8,454 bases of DNA from an uncultured Planctomycetales bacterium (GTDB lineage Bacteria; Planctomycetota; Planctomycetia; Isosphaerales; Isosphaeraceae): the NCBI GenBank assembly GCA_937907525.1, contig CALCIB010000351.1, positions 1 to 8,454 of the forward strand, read 5' to 3'. The translations under genes were made by a program, and so were the position numbers. Below, in pieces: positions 1-7,359 of the stretch. The first letter of the stretch is position 1, and each line of letters starts with the position of its first letter. The notes below the pieces were generated by a model. It saw only the letters and a program-made list of their open reading frames with translations. It was not told where the DNA came from and made no database searches.

Positions 1-201
1 CATCGACCGGCCGTCGCGAATTATATCGGCTGACTGAGACGTCGTCCCCCTCATCCGGCCGCTCCGCGGTCCGGCTTCCCCCGCGAGGGGGGAAGATGAA
101 TTCATCGACCGGCCGTCGCGAATTATATCGGCTGACTGAGACGTCGTCCCCCTCATCCGGCCGCTCCGCGGTCCGGCTTCCCCCGCGAGGGGGGAAGATG
201 A
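1..201. repeat. Two tandem copies of a 102-bp unit containing a double-hairpin core
   Basis: Copy one is 1-102 and copy two is 103-201. I see no mismatch over the 99 shared bases, so the duplication is recent or kept identical. The first copy begins at base 1, so further copies may lie to the left. Each unit has a spacer of about 42 bp with an AT-rich patch (aattatatcgg) and a 54-bp core (43-96 and 145-198). The core folds as two hairpins: 57-62 pairs with 66-71 (GGCCGC/GCGGTC, one G-T wobble), and 75-82 pairs with 88-95 (CTTCCCCC/GGGGGAAG). A related core lies inverted at the right end of the window. It resembles a dispersed extragenic palindromic repeat. It is not a CRISPR array, since only two units are present and the spacers are identical. 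Confidence 0.9.
177..197 (-). terminator. Hairpin just after the restriction gene stop; possible 3' end element
   Basis: On the minus strand a perfect 8-bp stem (CTTCCCCC with GGGGGAAG, 5-nt loop) begins a few bases after the TAA stop of the restriction gene. It is followed by the second, weaker hairpin of the same repeat unit. There is no T-tract, so it is not a classical intrinsic terminator. It could stabilise the mRNA 3' end or slow polymerase, as REP-type palindromes do. The stem is seen in the sequence; the role is inferred. Confidence 0.3.
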
Positions 202-3200
202 TTACGATCGTTGCTCGGAGTCCGCGACGGCGTGGGCGATGAGTTTGTGGAGTTCGGCCTTGATCCGGTGGACGTCGGTGAATTCGGCGAAGGCCCAGCG
301 GCCGAAGGTCTTGAGGTTGTTGACGCCGGGGATCCAGTAGGCGTCCATGGTTTGCTTCTTGGCCCTGGCGTCCTCGCCGCGGAAGCCCTTGATCTCGACG
401 ATCAGGTGGAGCGGGTCGTCCGGGCCGCGGCCGTCGTCGACCAGGACGATGAAGTCGGGGCGGTACTTGCGGGCGGCGGGGCCCATGCGATAAGGAACCT
501 CGAAGCCGAGGTTGTGGTTCTTGACGTAGGCCCGGACGAGGGGATGGTCCTCCACCACGCGGCAGAACTCGCCCTCCCAGTCGCTGTCCAGGATCACCCA
601 GTTGACGTGGCAGCGGTCGTGTCGGGTCTTCCAGCGCTCGGTTTTGGAGGTGACGAAGCGGACGTGGGCGGTGGAGCCCTCGGGGTTGAAGGGGTCGAGC
701 ATGGCCTTGACGGGTCGGTCGTCGATGAAGGCGAGGGTGATTCCCGCGGCGATCAGGTCGCAGGCCCTGTCGGCCAGTTCATCGATCAAGAGCAGGCCGG
801 GATGGGTCCCCCCCTCGCAGACGAGGCGTTCGTCGAACCAGCGTTTGGCGATCCGTTTGGCCTGGCCGAAGAGGTGGAACTTGGGTTCCTCGCCGGCGTC
901 CCTGTACCTGGTTTTGAGGAGTCGGACGGCGAGTTCGTAGACGACGGCGGCGTCTCGGGCGTGTTCGTCGCGGTCGTTGACGATGTTGACGGTCTGGCCG
1001 ATGATGCCGGCGTTGAGGGTTTCGGTGGGGCCGACGAGTTCGGGGGTGAGGACCAGCGCGGAGTCGTCGTCGAAGACGGCGTCCAGGCGTTCGCGAGGGA
1101 GGTCGACGCGGTAGCCCTCGACGCGGGGGAAGCGGATCGCCAGACGGTCGCGATCGGGGCTGACGGCCTGGACGGCGACGGTCGGCCGCGGGGGTTTGGG
1201 GGCGACGGCGACGGGTTCGGCGGCGAAGTCGAAGGGGATGCCGAAGACGTCGGCGTACTCGGCGTCCAAAAGCCCCTCGGCGTTGAGGTCGTGGGACATG
1301 CGGCGCAGGGCGCGGCCGACGACCTGCTCGCACAACAGCTGGGTGCCGAAGGCGCGCAGGCCCAGGACGTGGGTGACGGTGTTGGCGTCCCAGCCCTCGG
1401 TGAGCATGGCGACGGAGACGACGCAGCGGACGTCGCCGCCGAGCTTGCCGGGCTTGCCGACGGTGTTCATGACCTCGCGCAAGAGGTCGCGGTCGGTGAC
1501 GCGGTCGGCGGCCTGGCGGTCGCCGGTGCGCGTGACGATCTCGTCGCGGAAGCGGGCGATCTCGTCGGCGGCCAGGGCGCGGAAGTCGTCGGAGAGGGCG
1601 GCCTCGGCGTCCTCCAGTTGCCTGCTGTCGATGAGCAGGGTGTTGGGCCGGGCGAGGGGTTCGCCGGTCTTCTCGTCGAAGTTGCCGAACAGCGGCAAGC
1701 CGCGGTGGGCCAGCTTGCCGACGCCGTCGGCGTCGGTTCGGCGGAAGCCGGCGACGTAGTCGTAAACGAGTTTGGATACGGCGGTGTTCTGGCAGACGAC
1801 GATGAAGCAGGGGGGGGCCTCGTGGCCGGCTCGCCTCCAGAGGTCGAAGGTCTTCTCGTACTGTCCGTAGAGGGACTTGAGGGCGGAGACGAGGCGGACG
1901 GGGAGCTTCAACGGGTCGAGTTCGCCGGCCTTGCCGCGGCCTTTTTTGGGCATGTCGGCGCGGACGTTGGCCCAGAGGTCGCGGTAGACCGGCATGGCCG
2001 CGCCGGGGACGTCGTCGGCGACGGGGACGCGGGGGAGCTTGACGACGCCGCACTCGATGGCGTCCATGAGCGAGAAGTCGGAGACGGTCCAGGGGAAGAG
2101 GGTCCCCTCGGCGTAGCCGGAGCCGCGGAGGAAGAACGGGGTGGCGGAAAGGTCGACGACGCGAGCCAGGCCGAGCTTGCGGCCGACGGCCTCCAGCCCG
2201 GAGATCCAGAGTCGGGCGGCCTCGTTGTTCTCCCTGGCCTCGGCCTTCTCGTCGACCCCCTTGAGGGCTTCCTCCTCGCGGTCGTCGGCCGGTTTCTCGC
2301 GGTAGCAGTGGTGGGCCTCGTCGTTGAGGACCAGGACGTTCTTGGTCCCCGACAGCTCGGGCATGACGCGCTGGATCATCTGGCCCTCGGTTTCGAGGGT
2401 TTGCAGCGGTCGGCCGCGACGGCCCTGGATCAGTTCGCGCGTCCCCCTGGCGACGTCGAGGCGTTCGCGGAGCTTGAAGGCGTGGAAGTTGGTGACGACG
2501 ATCCGGGCGCGGCGGACGTCGGCGAGCATGTCGGGGGGGACGAGCATGCGTTCGGAGTAGTAGTTCTCCGGGTCGTTGGGGAGGAGGACGCGGAGGCGGT
2601 CCTTGATGGTCAGGCCGGGGGCGACGACGAGGAAGCCCCGCGTGAAGGTCTTGCTTGCGGGCCGTCGCGCGGCGTTGACGGTCTGCCAGGCGATCAGCAT
2701 GGCCATGACGGTGGTCTTGCCCGCGCCGGTGGCGAGCTTGAGCGCGAACCGGGAGAGGCCGGGGTTGGCGTCGGCGTTGGAGGCGTCGAGCCTGGCGAGG
2801 ACGCGGCGGCCCTCGGGGGTCGTCGGCGCGACCTCGGTCAGCCAGACGGCGGTTTCCAGGGCCTCGACCTGGCAGAAGAACGGCCGGAGGCCGGGGAAGT
2901 CGGGGGCGCGCCAGTACTGGAGCAGCCGGGCGGTCTCGGGCGTCACCCTCCAGGCGGACGGGTTCGGCGGTTCGCGCCATTCTCCGACGAGGCGGCGGAC
3001 CTGGTTGACGATCGAGGAGGCGTCGTACTGTTGTTCCGCGGTGGAGAGCCCCGCGCCCTCGTCGAAGACGATCGTCGCCTGTTTATCGCCCCCCTTGAGC
3101 TTCCTCGGCCTGGGGATGGGGGATTGGAACTCCGCCACCTGGCGGCGGGATTCGACGACGCGCTGGGTCGGCCGGCCCTGGGGGTCGAGTTCCCAGTGTC

Positions 3201-3258
3201 GCGTCGGCAGCGCGTAGGGGGAGTTGAGGACGGGGCGTTCGAAGAAGGGGTCGCTCAT
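202..3258 (-). CDS. Type III-like restriction endonuclease subunit (DEAH helicase plus PD-ExK nuclease)
   Basis: This 1018-residue protein is predicted to be an ATP-dependent DNA translocase/helicase with a nuclease domain, the Res role of a type III-like restriction system. Visible motifs are Walker A GAGKTT (178-183), DEAH (313-316), SAT (371-373), EGWDAN (621-626) and QVVGRALRR (645-653), which correspond to SF2 helicase motifs I, II, III, V and VI. Near the C terminus, RPD (933-935) and EIK (955-957) form the PD...ExK catalytic pattern. Length and order fit type III Res subunits (about 970-1000 residues), and the N terminus resembles the group annotated as BPTD_3080-family restriction endonucleases. 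The ATG at 3258 is chosen because family-like sequence (FFERPVLNSPY) begins there and GGGA lies 8 nt upstream; the frame stays open far beyond it only because of the high GC. It lies 47 bp after purD on the same strand, probably co-transcribed. No Mod subunit is adjacent. All key residues look intact. Confidence 0.9.
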   Translation of the reverse strand: MSDPFFERPVLNSPYALPTRHWELDPQGRPTQRVVESRRQVAEFQSPIPRPRKLKGGDKQATIVFDEGAGLSTAEQQYDASSIVNQVRRLVGEWREPPNPSAWRVTPETARLLQYWRAPDFPGLRPFFCQVEALETAVWLTEVAPTTPEGRRVLARLDASNADANPGLSRFALKLATGAGKTTVMAMLIAWQTVNAARRPASKTFTRGFLVVAPGLTIKDRLRVLLPNDPENYYSERMLVPPDMLADVRRARIVVTNFHAFKLRERLDVARGTRELIQGRRGRPLQTLETEGQMIQRVMPELSGTKNVLVLNDEAHHCYREKPADDREEEALKGVDEKAEARENNEAARLWISGLEAVGRKLGLARVVDLSATPFFLRGSGYAEGTLFPWTVSDFSLMDAIECGVVKLPRVPVADDVPGAAMPVYRDLWANVRADMPKKGRGKAGELDPLKLPVRLVSALKSLYGQYEKTFDLWRRAGHEAPPCFIVVCQNTAVSKLVYDYVAGFRRTDADGVGKLAHRGLPLFGNFDEKTGEPLARPNTLLIDSRQLEDAEAALSDDFRALAADEIARFRDEIVTRTGDRQAADRVTDRDLLREVMNTVGKPGKLGGDVRCVVSVAMLTEGWDANTVTHVLGLRAFGTQLLCEQVVGRALRRMSHDLNAEGLLDAEYADVFGIPFDFAAEPVAVAPKPPRPTVAVQAVSPDRDRLAIRFPRVEGYRVDLPRERLDAVFDDDSALVLTPELVGPTETLNAGIIGQTVNIVNDRDEHARDAAVVYELAVRLLKTRYRDAGEEPKFHLFGQAKRIAKRWFDERLVCEGGTHPGLLLIDELADRACDLIAAGITLAFIDDRPVKAMLDPFNPEGSTAHVRFVTSKTERWKTRHDRCHVNWVILDSDWEGEFCRVVEDHPLVRAYVKNHNLGFEVPYRMGPAARKYRPDFIVLVDDGRGPDDPLHLIVEIKGFRGEDARAKKQTMDAYWIPGVNNLKTFGRWAFAEFTDVHRIKAELHKLIAHAVADSEQRS

Positions 3259-3305
3259 CGTGGGGATCCCGACTCGGGCGGCGCGGCGCGGGGAGGGGAG
3301 GGGCG

Positions 3306-4817
3306 TCAGGCGACGGTCGGCGAATCGATCCCGGCGGCGACGTCGCGGCGATAGGCGGCGCCGGGGAAGCGGATCGCCGCGACGGCCCGGTAGGCGCGGG
3401 CGCGGGCCGCCTCCAGGTCGTCGCCCAGGGCGGTGACGTTCAGGACCCGGCCGCCGTCGCTGACGACGCGGGGGTCGCGGCCGGGCTCGGGGTCGGGGCG
3501 CAGCCGGGTGCCGGCGTGGAAGACCTTCACGTCGTCCATCGCGTCGGCCGCGGGCAGGTTGGAGATCACCCGGTTGCGCTCGTACTGTCCGGGATAGCCC
3601 TCCGCGGCCATGACCACCGTCACCGACGGCCGGCGGTCCCACTCCAGCTCGGCGGAGTCGAGCCGGCCGTCGACCACCGCCTCCAGGGCGTCGAGCAGGT
3701 CGGATTTCAGCCGCATGAGGAGGACCTGGGTTTCCGGGTCGCCGAAGCGGGCGTTGAACTCCAGGACCTTGGGGCCCTGGTTGGTGAGCATCAGCCCGGC
3801 GTAGAGCACCCCGCGGAACGGCCGTCGCGCCCGCTTCAGGGAGTGGATCACCGGCACCAGGACGTCGCGCTCGATCTCCTCCATCAGATCGGGCGTGACG
3901 ATCGGGGTCGGCGAGAACGCGCCCATGCCGCCGGTGTTGGGGCCCTGGTCGCCGTCGAGCGCCCGCTTGTAGTCCTGGCTGGAGGCCAGGGGGATGATGG
4001 TCCGGCCGTCGGTGAGGGCCAGAACGCTGGTCTCGCGGCCGTCGAGCCGCTCCTCGATCAGCACGCGGTCGCCGGCCTGGCCGTAGGCGCGCCGGACCAT
4101 GATCCGGTCGACGGCGTCGAGGGCCTGCCGAAGCGTGCCGCAGACGTAGACTCCCTTGCCGGCCGCCAGGCCGTCGGCCTTCACGACCAGTCCGGCGGGA
4201 CAGCCCAGGATCGCCTCGCGGGCCTCGACGATCGACGAGTACGTCTTGCGGGCGCCGCGGTCCTCGATCTCCACCTGGACGCCGGGGGAGAGCATCTCCC
4301 GGGGGTCGAGGATCCGCTCCACGGCGTCGAGCGCCTCCGCGGCGGTGCGGCAGTGGATCGTGTTGCGGATCGTCGAACGGCCTCGCGAGCGAATAATCAG
4401 CGCGATCTCGCGCGACAGGACGTAATGCTCGGCGTCGGGCGCGCCGCGGAAGACGCGGTAGTCGGCCGTGGGGATGCCGGCCTGGCGCATCAGGTCCTTG
4501 GCGAAGACCTTGCTGGCCTCCAGCTCCGCCGCGTCGCGGCGAGGGCCGAAGATCCGCAAGCCCTCGCGCTGGAAGAAGTCCACGATCCCCTTGGTCAGCG
4601 GCTCCTCCGGGCCGACGACGGTCAGCCCGATCCCCTCGGCCCGGGCGAACCGCGCCAGGCCGCGGAAGTCGTGGGGTTCGATCGCGACGTTTTGGGCGTC
4701 CAGCGCCGTCCCCGCGTTGCCAGGGGCGCAGAAGACCGCCTCCACCCGGGGCGACTGCTTCAACTTCCAGCAGAGGGCGTGTTCCCGACCCCCCTTGCCG
4801 ATGACCAAGACTTTCAC
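3306..4817 (-). CDS. purD: Phosphoribosylamine--glycine ligase (GAR synthetase) with extra 70-residue segment
   Basis: PurD is a cytosolic ATP-grasp enzyme joining glycine to 5-phosphoribosylamine, the second committed step of purine synthesis. At 503 residues it is about 70 longer than the usual ~430. Family hallmarks are the N-terminal GKGGREHA (7-14), the nucleotide loop ADGLAAGKGV (214-223), NTGGMGA (294-300) and the signature RFGDPETQ (357-364), followed by the C-terminal domain with EGYPGQY. The extra length sits between YRVF (about 120-123) and GLVVKADG (209-216), and reads as a diverged copy of the segment after it: residues 123-192 align without gaps to 193-262. The catalytic loop is intact only in the second copy. 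The start is GTG at 4817, with AGGGG 8 nt upstream and GKGG at the expected position. It lies upstream of the restriction gene and is divergent from the methyltransferase. Confidence 0.95.
   Translation of the reverse strand: MKVLVIGKGGREHALCWKLKQSPRVEAVFCAPGNAGTALDAQNVAIEPHDFRGLARFARAEGIGLTVVGPEEPLTKGIVDFFQREGLRIFGPRRDAAELEASKVFAKDLMRQAGIPTADYRVFRGAPDAEHYVLSREIALIIRSRGRSTIRNTIHCRTAAEALDAVERILDPREMLSPGVQVEIEDRGARKTYSSIVEAREAILGCPAGLVVKADGLAAGKGVYVCGTLRQALDAVDRIMVRRAYGQAGDRVLIEERLDGRETSVLALTDGRTIIPLASSQDYKRALDGDQGPNTGGMGAFSPTPIVTPDLMEEIERDVLVPVIHSLKRARRPFRGVLYAGLMLTNQGPKVLEFNARFGDPETQVLLMRLKSDLLDALEAVVDGRLDSAELEWDRRPSVTVVMAAEGYPGQYERNRVISNLPAADAMDDVKVFHAGTRLRPDPEPGRDPRVVSDGGRVLNVTALGDDLEAARARAYRAVAAIRFPGAAYRRDVAAGIDSPTVA
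4032..4451 (-). repeat. Internal tandem duplication inside purD (period 210 bp)
   Basis: Residues 123-192 and 193-262 of PurD align end to end with no gap, with about 19 of 70 identical by hand count. Identities cluster in T..(E/Q)ALDAV(E/D)RI and in the V.IE(D/E)R strand. At DNA level the stretches 4312-4353 and 4102-4143 match at roughly three quarters of positions, at an offset of exactly 210 bp. The first copy has lost the glycine-rich loop (GRSTIRN where copy two has GLAAGKG), so it can hardly bind ATP in the normal way. The reading frame is preserved throughout. Confidence 0.7.
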
Positions 4818-4964
4818 GACGTCGACCCCTGGGGAAAAACAGCGCTGGGCGAGCCTCCCCGCCGCTCGACTCCTCGGGCCGGGGGCTCGCCGTCTTCAAG
4901 CACGATATTCTAAGGTCCACCCCGCCCGGCGCACAGGATCGACCCGCGGGAATCGCCCGCGACG
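4818..4964. promoter_or_regulatory. Divergent intergenic region between purD and the methyltransferase
   Basis: Both flanking genes should be transcribed outward from these 147 bp. On the minus strand the best -10 candidate is TAGAAT (4912-4907), about 90 nt before the purD GTG, in a small AT patch within GC-rich DNA; I find no convincing -35 for it. The purD Shine-Dalgarno is AGGGG (4830-4826), preceded by a T/C run. On the plus strand TATAGT (4971-4976) could be a -10, but it would lie inside the methyltransferase frame and would then favour the internal GTG start at 5025. A shared region would allow opposite control of modification and restriction, but no operator is evident. Confidence 0.35.
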
Positions 4965-6290
4965 ATGGGATATAGTGGAGCGTCGAGACTTCCCCTCAAG
5001 GTCCGGATCGGAAGGCGCCGGCCCGTGGTGACGCGAATCGGAACCCATCGAGCCGACGGCGTCGAGCGATGGTCCGCGGTCGACTTCTTCTCGGGCTGCG
5101 GCGGGATGAGCCACGGCTTCGCCAACCGCGAACCGTTCCAGATCGTCGCCGCCGTGGACGCCGAATTGGCCAAGCCCGGCGGCGGGTTCGGCAAGCTCGC
5201 CTGCAACGCCACCTATCGCGCGAACGTCGGAATCGAGCCGATCGACCGCGACGTCGCGAACCTGTCGCCGGAGGAATTCGTCGCCGAGGTGGAGACTCGG
5301 ACGGGGGTCGTCCTCCGTCCCGGCGCGCTCACGGCGTTCCTGTGCTGCCCGCCTTGCACCGACTTTTCGCGCGCCAAGCCCGAAAACCACTCCAACGACT
5401 CCCCCAAGAACTCCCTGGCGCTGAAGTGCGCGGAGTTCGTCGAGGCGCTGCTTCCGGAATTCGTCGTGATGGAGAACGCCCGCGAATTGATTCGCGGCAA
5501 CCATCCGCATCACTATCTGGAATTCGTTCGACGCCTGGAGGCCGCGGGGTACGACGTCGCCGGCGGCGCGCGCGTCCTCACCCGGTTCGGCCTGCCCCAG
5601 ATCCGGGAACGCGCCCTGGTCGTCGCCTCCCGAGTGGGTCCGGCCCTGACGCTGGAGGACCTTTGGAGCGGGTGGAGGGTTTCAAGCGAGGCGATCACGG
5701 TTCGCCACGCCATCGGCCATCTCAACCGCCGGAAGTTGAAGGCCGGCCACCGCGATCCCGACGACCCGATGCAGGTCTCGCCGGGGTTCGCCGCCGAGGC
5801 CGTGAGGCGTCGAATGGCCGCGGTCCCCGCCGACGGCGGCTCCTGGTTCGATCTGGCCGGCCATCCCGACGCCGACGACCTGCTGGTGGATTCGATGCGG
5901 GACCGGCTCCGGAGGGGGGATCTCGGCTCCCACCCCGACGTCTACGGCCGAATGGCGTGGGACAGGCCCGCCCCCACGATCAAGCGCGAGTGCGCCCACG
6001 TCGGCAACGGCCGTTACGCCCACCCGGAGCAGGACCGGCTGCTCACGGTTCGCGAGATGGCGCTGATCCAGGGCTTTCCCGAAAGCTTCGACTTCCCCTC
6101 GCGTTCCCTCGCCAACCGCTACCGCCACGTCGGCGACGCCGTGCCCCCCTTGATCTCATACCAACTCTCGGCGCTGGTCGCGTGGATGAAGACGGGGACG
6201 AGGCCGAGCCCCGAGGACTGGATACTGCCGGGGACGTCGCTGAAGCTCGCGGACGTCCGGCCGACGGACCCCGCCCTCCGTCGGGCTTGA
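4965..6290 (+). CDS. DNA (cytosine-5) methyltransferase
   Basis: This 441-residue enzyme transfers a methyl group from S-adenosylmethionine to carbon 5 of cytosine in DNA. The C5 motifs appear in standard order: motif I DFFSGCGG (40-47), motif IV CCPPCTDFS with the catalytic Cys at 131, motif VI ENAR (170-173), motif VIII QIRER (212-216), motif IX around RE...QGFP (363-372) and motif X GDAVPP (390-395). The target-recognition region should lie at about 245-340. Motif IV has CC before PPC and T after it, where GPPCQ is common. The ATG at 4965 is the outermost start. GTG codons at 5025 and 5028 are credible alternatives, since GGAAGG lies 9 nt before 5025 and the first 20 codons include several rare ones (AGA, AGT, TAT). 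It is divergent from purD and convergent with the PEP-CTERM genes. It could protect DNA from the nearby type III-like nuclease or act as an orphan. Confidence 0.93.
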   Translation: MGYSGASRLPLKVRIGRRRPVVTRIGTHRADGVERWSAVDFFSGCGGMSHGFANREPFQIVAAVDAELAKPGGGFGKLACNATYRANVGIEPIDRDVANLSPEEFVAEVETRTGVVLRPGALTAFLCCPPCTDFSRAKPENHSNDSPKNSLALKCAEFVEALLPEFVVMENARELIRGNHPHHYLEFVRRLEAAGYDVAGGARVLTRFGLPQIRERALVVASRVGPALTLEDLWSGWRVSSEAITVRHAIGHLNRRKLKAGHRDPDDPMQVSPGFAAEAVRRRMAAVPADGGSWFDLAGHPDADDLLVDSMRDRLRRGDLGSHPDVYGRMAWDRPAPTIKRECAHVGNGRYAHPEQDRLLTVREMALIQGFPESFDFPSRSLANRYRHVGDAVPPLISYQLSALVAWMKTGTRPSPEDWILPGTSLKLADVRPTDPALRRA

Positions 6291-6342
6291 CGCCGACGGC
6301 GCGGGGTGTTTGGTCCGTCGCGCCTCCAGCACGGCGCTTCGT

Positions 6343-7206
6343 TTAGTTCTCGGTGGGGGCCGCGGCCGTCCCGAGCCTCAAACGACGGAGGCCGGCCAGG
6401 CAGGCGGCGGCGATGCCCAGCAGCATCAGCCCGTTGGGTTCCGGAACCGGGGGCGCCGCCGGGTTCGGCGACGAGCTGCCGTCGTCGAAGGTCATCGCGA
6501 AGCCGTGGGACTCGGGCGTGGACCCGTCCGCGAGCAGGATCGACGTGATTTGGAGGGTGTGCGAGAAGTCTCCGGCGGTCACGCCGACGCGACCCCACGA
6601 GGATGAGGAAAACGCGAAGTCAATGTTGTACCGCCCGTCCGCATCCACGGGAACGATCATGGAGATCTCGCGCCTGAACGAATATTGCCCCGAATCGGGG
6701 AAAAACAGATCGTCAAGCGACTCGATCGAACTCGGACCGAACGTGAGGAAACCGTCGTGGAAACTGTTGGTCCCGACCGTCACCGCGCCGTCGAGGTAGC
6801 CCCGCACCTCGAGCTGGGTGGGGAACGGCGGGCCTCCCGCGAGCGTGCCCACCCGATGGACCTCGACCTTCGCCGTGGCCTCCTGGAGTTCCCCCACCGA
6901 GATGGTCGTGTTCTGGACCTCCGAGCGGGTCATGATATGGAACCCCCAGTCTCCGGTTTGCGAGAGTTCGGCCGACGTGGTGTTGACTCCGCTGAACGGG
7001 AAGAGAGTCGACGGGTTGCTCCAGTTGCCCGCCGCCGTGATCTCGCGGGGGTTCCTCCCGGCGAGATAGCCGGAGTAGACGACTCCCGCGCGGGCCTGGA
7101 GACCCAGCGCCGGGAGCGTGATCAGGACCGCGAGCAACGTCAGCCGCCAGCCGGCGCGGCGGGGCCGTCCCGAATGACGCGGAGTCGACCAGAGCGAATA
7201 CCTCAT
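6343..7206 (-). CDS. Secreted PEP-CTERM sorting domain protein 1
   Basis: This 287-residue protein is predicted to be exported. The N terminus is Arg-rich, followed by a hydrophobic stretch (about 21-36) and a likely signal peptidase site after ARA (residue 40). The mature part is rich in Ser, Thr, Gly and beta-prone segments with no catalytic motif I recognise. The C terminus is a PEP-CTERM sorting signal: VPEP (254-257), a short hydrophobic helix (about 259-273) and the basic cluster RRLR (274-277). Such tails are recognised and cleaved by an exosortase, which is not in this window. About ten residues follow the basic cluster, slightly more than usual. The ATG at 7206 has AGGAA 8 nt upstream. 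The gene lies downstream of the second PEP-CTERM gene on the same strand, 153 bp away, with a terminator-like hairpin between, so it may have its own promoter. Specific function is unknown. Confidence 0.85.
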   Translation of the reverse strand: MRYSLWSTPRHSGRPRRAGWRLTLLAVLITLPALGLQARAGVVYSGYLAGRNPREITAAGNWSNPSTLFPFSGVNTTSAELSQTGDWGFHIMTRSEVQNTTISVGELQEATAKVEVHRVGTLAGGPPFPTQLEVRGYLDGAVTVGTNSFHDGFLTFGPSSIESLDDLFFPDSGQYSFRREISMIVPVDADGRYNIDFAFSSSSWGRVGVTAGDFSHTLQITSILLADGSTPESHGFAMTFDDGSSSPNPAAPPVPEPNGLMLLGIAAACLAGLRRLRLGTAAAPTEN

Positions 7207-7318
7207 GGCGGTTCTTCCTGGAGAGAATCATGGGGCGCGGATTTCGCGAACGAGGCCGCGCGTGAGGAACTGAAACGACGGAAGTCGAAGTATCGAGCGA
7301 GCTTCGGGGACGTTCTTC

Positions 7319-7346
7319 AAAAGGGTCCGGTCGGCTGGCCGGCCGG
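7319..7346 (-). terminator. Candidate intrinsic terminator after PEP-CTERM gene 2
   Basis: On the minus strand, 13 nt after the stop at 7360, an 8-bp stem with one mismatch (CCGGCCGG with CCGACCGG, loop CCAG, 7346-7327) is followed by ACCC and then TTTT (7322-7319). The surrounding GGCC repeats allow alternative folds. The T-run is short, so termination may be partial, which would allow some read-through into the downstream PEP-CTERM gene. Confidence 0.45.
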
Positions 7347-7359
7347 CCGGCCCGCGGCG

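Noticed and set aside
1..201. CRISPR array
   Set aside because: Only two units exist, the intervening sequences are identical, the unit is too long, and no cas gene is present.
211..3354. 1047-codon open frame on the plus strand opposite the restriction gene
   Set aside because: Its composition (Gly, Asp, Val, Glu rich) is what the antisense of a GC-rich gene gives, and no motif is seen. The minus-strand frame has all the helicase and nuclease motifs.
3516..4913. 465-codon plus-strand frame opposite purD
   Set aside because: It is an antisense shadow of a gene with unmistakable GAR synthetase signatures.
3259..4920. N-terminal extension of the restriction gene frame, open to 4920 on the minus strand
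   Set aside because: It overlaps purD in another frame of the same strand, is Arg/Pro/Gly-rich with no domain, and family-like sequence begins only at 3258. It is a high-GC artefact.
202..6290. Complete DISARM or BREX-type defence system
   Set aside because: A helicase and a C5 methyltransferase are present, but no DUF1998, PLD nuclease, PglZ or BrxC-like gene is seen. The helicase carries type III Res features instead.
6298..6324. Terminator between the convergent methyltransferase and PEP-CTERM gene 1
   Set aside because: A 6-bp stem GGCGCG/CGCGCC exists, but the loop is 15 nt and no T-tract follows on either strand, so I do not call it.
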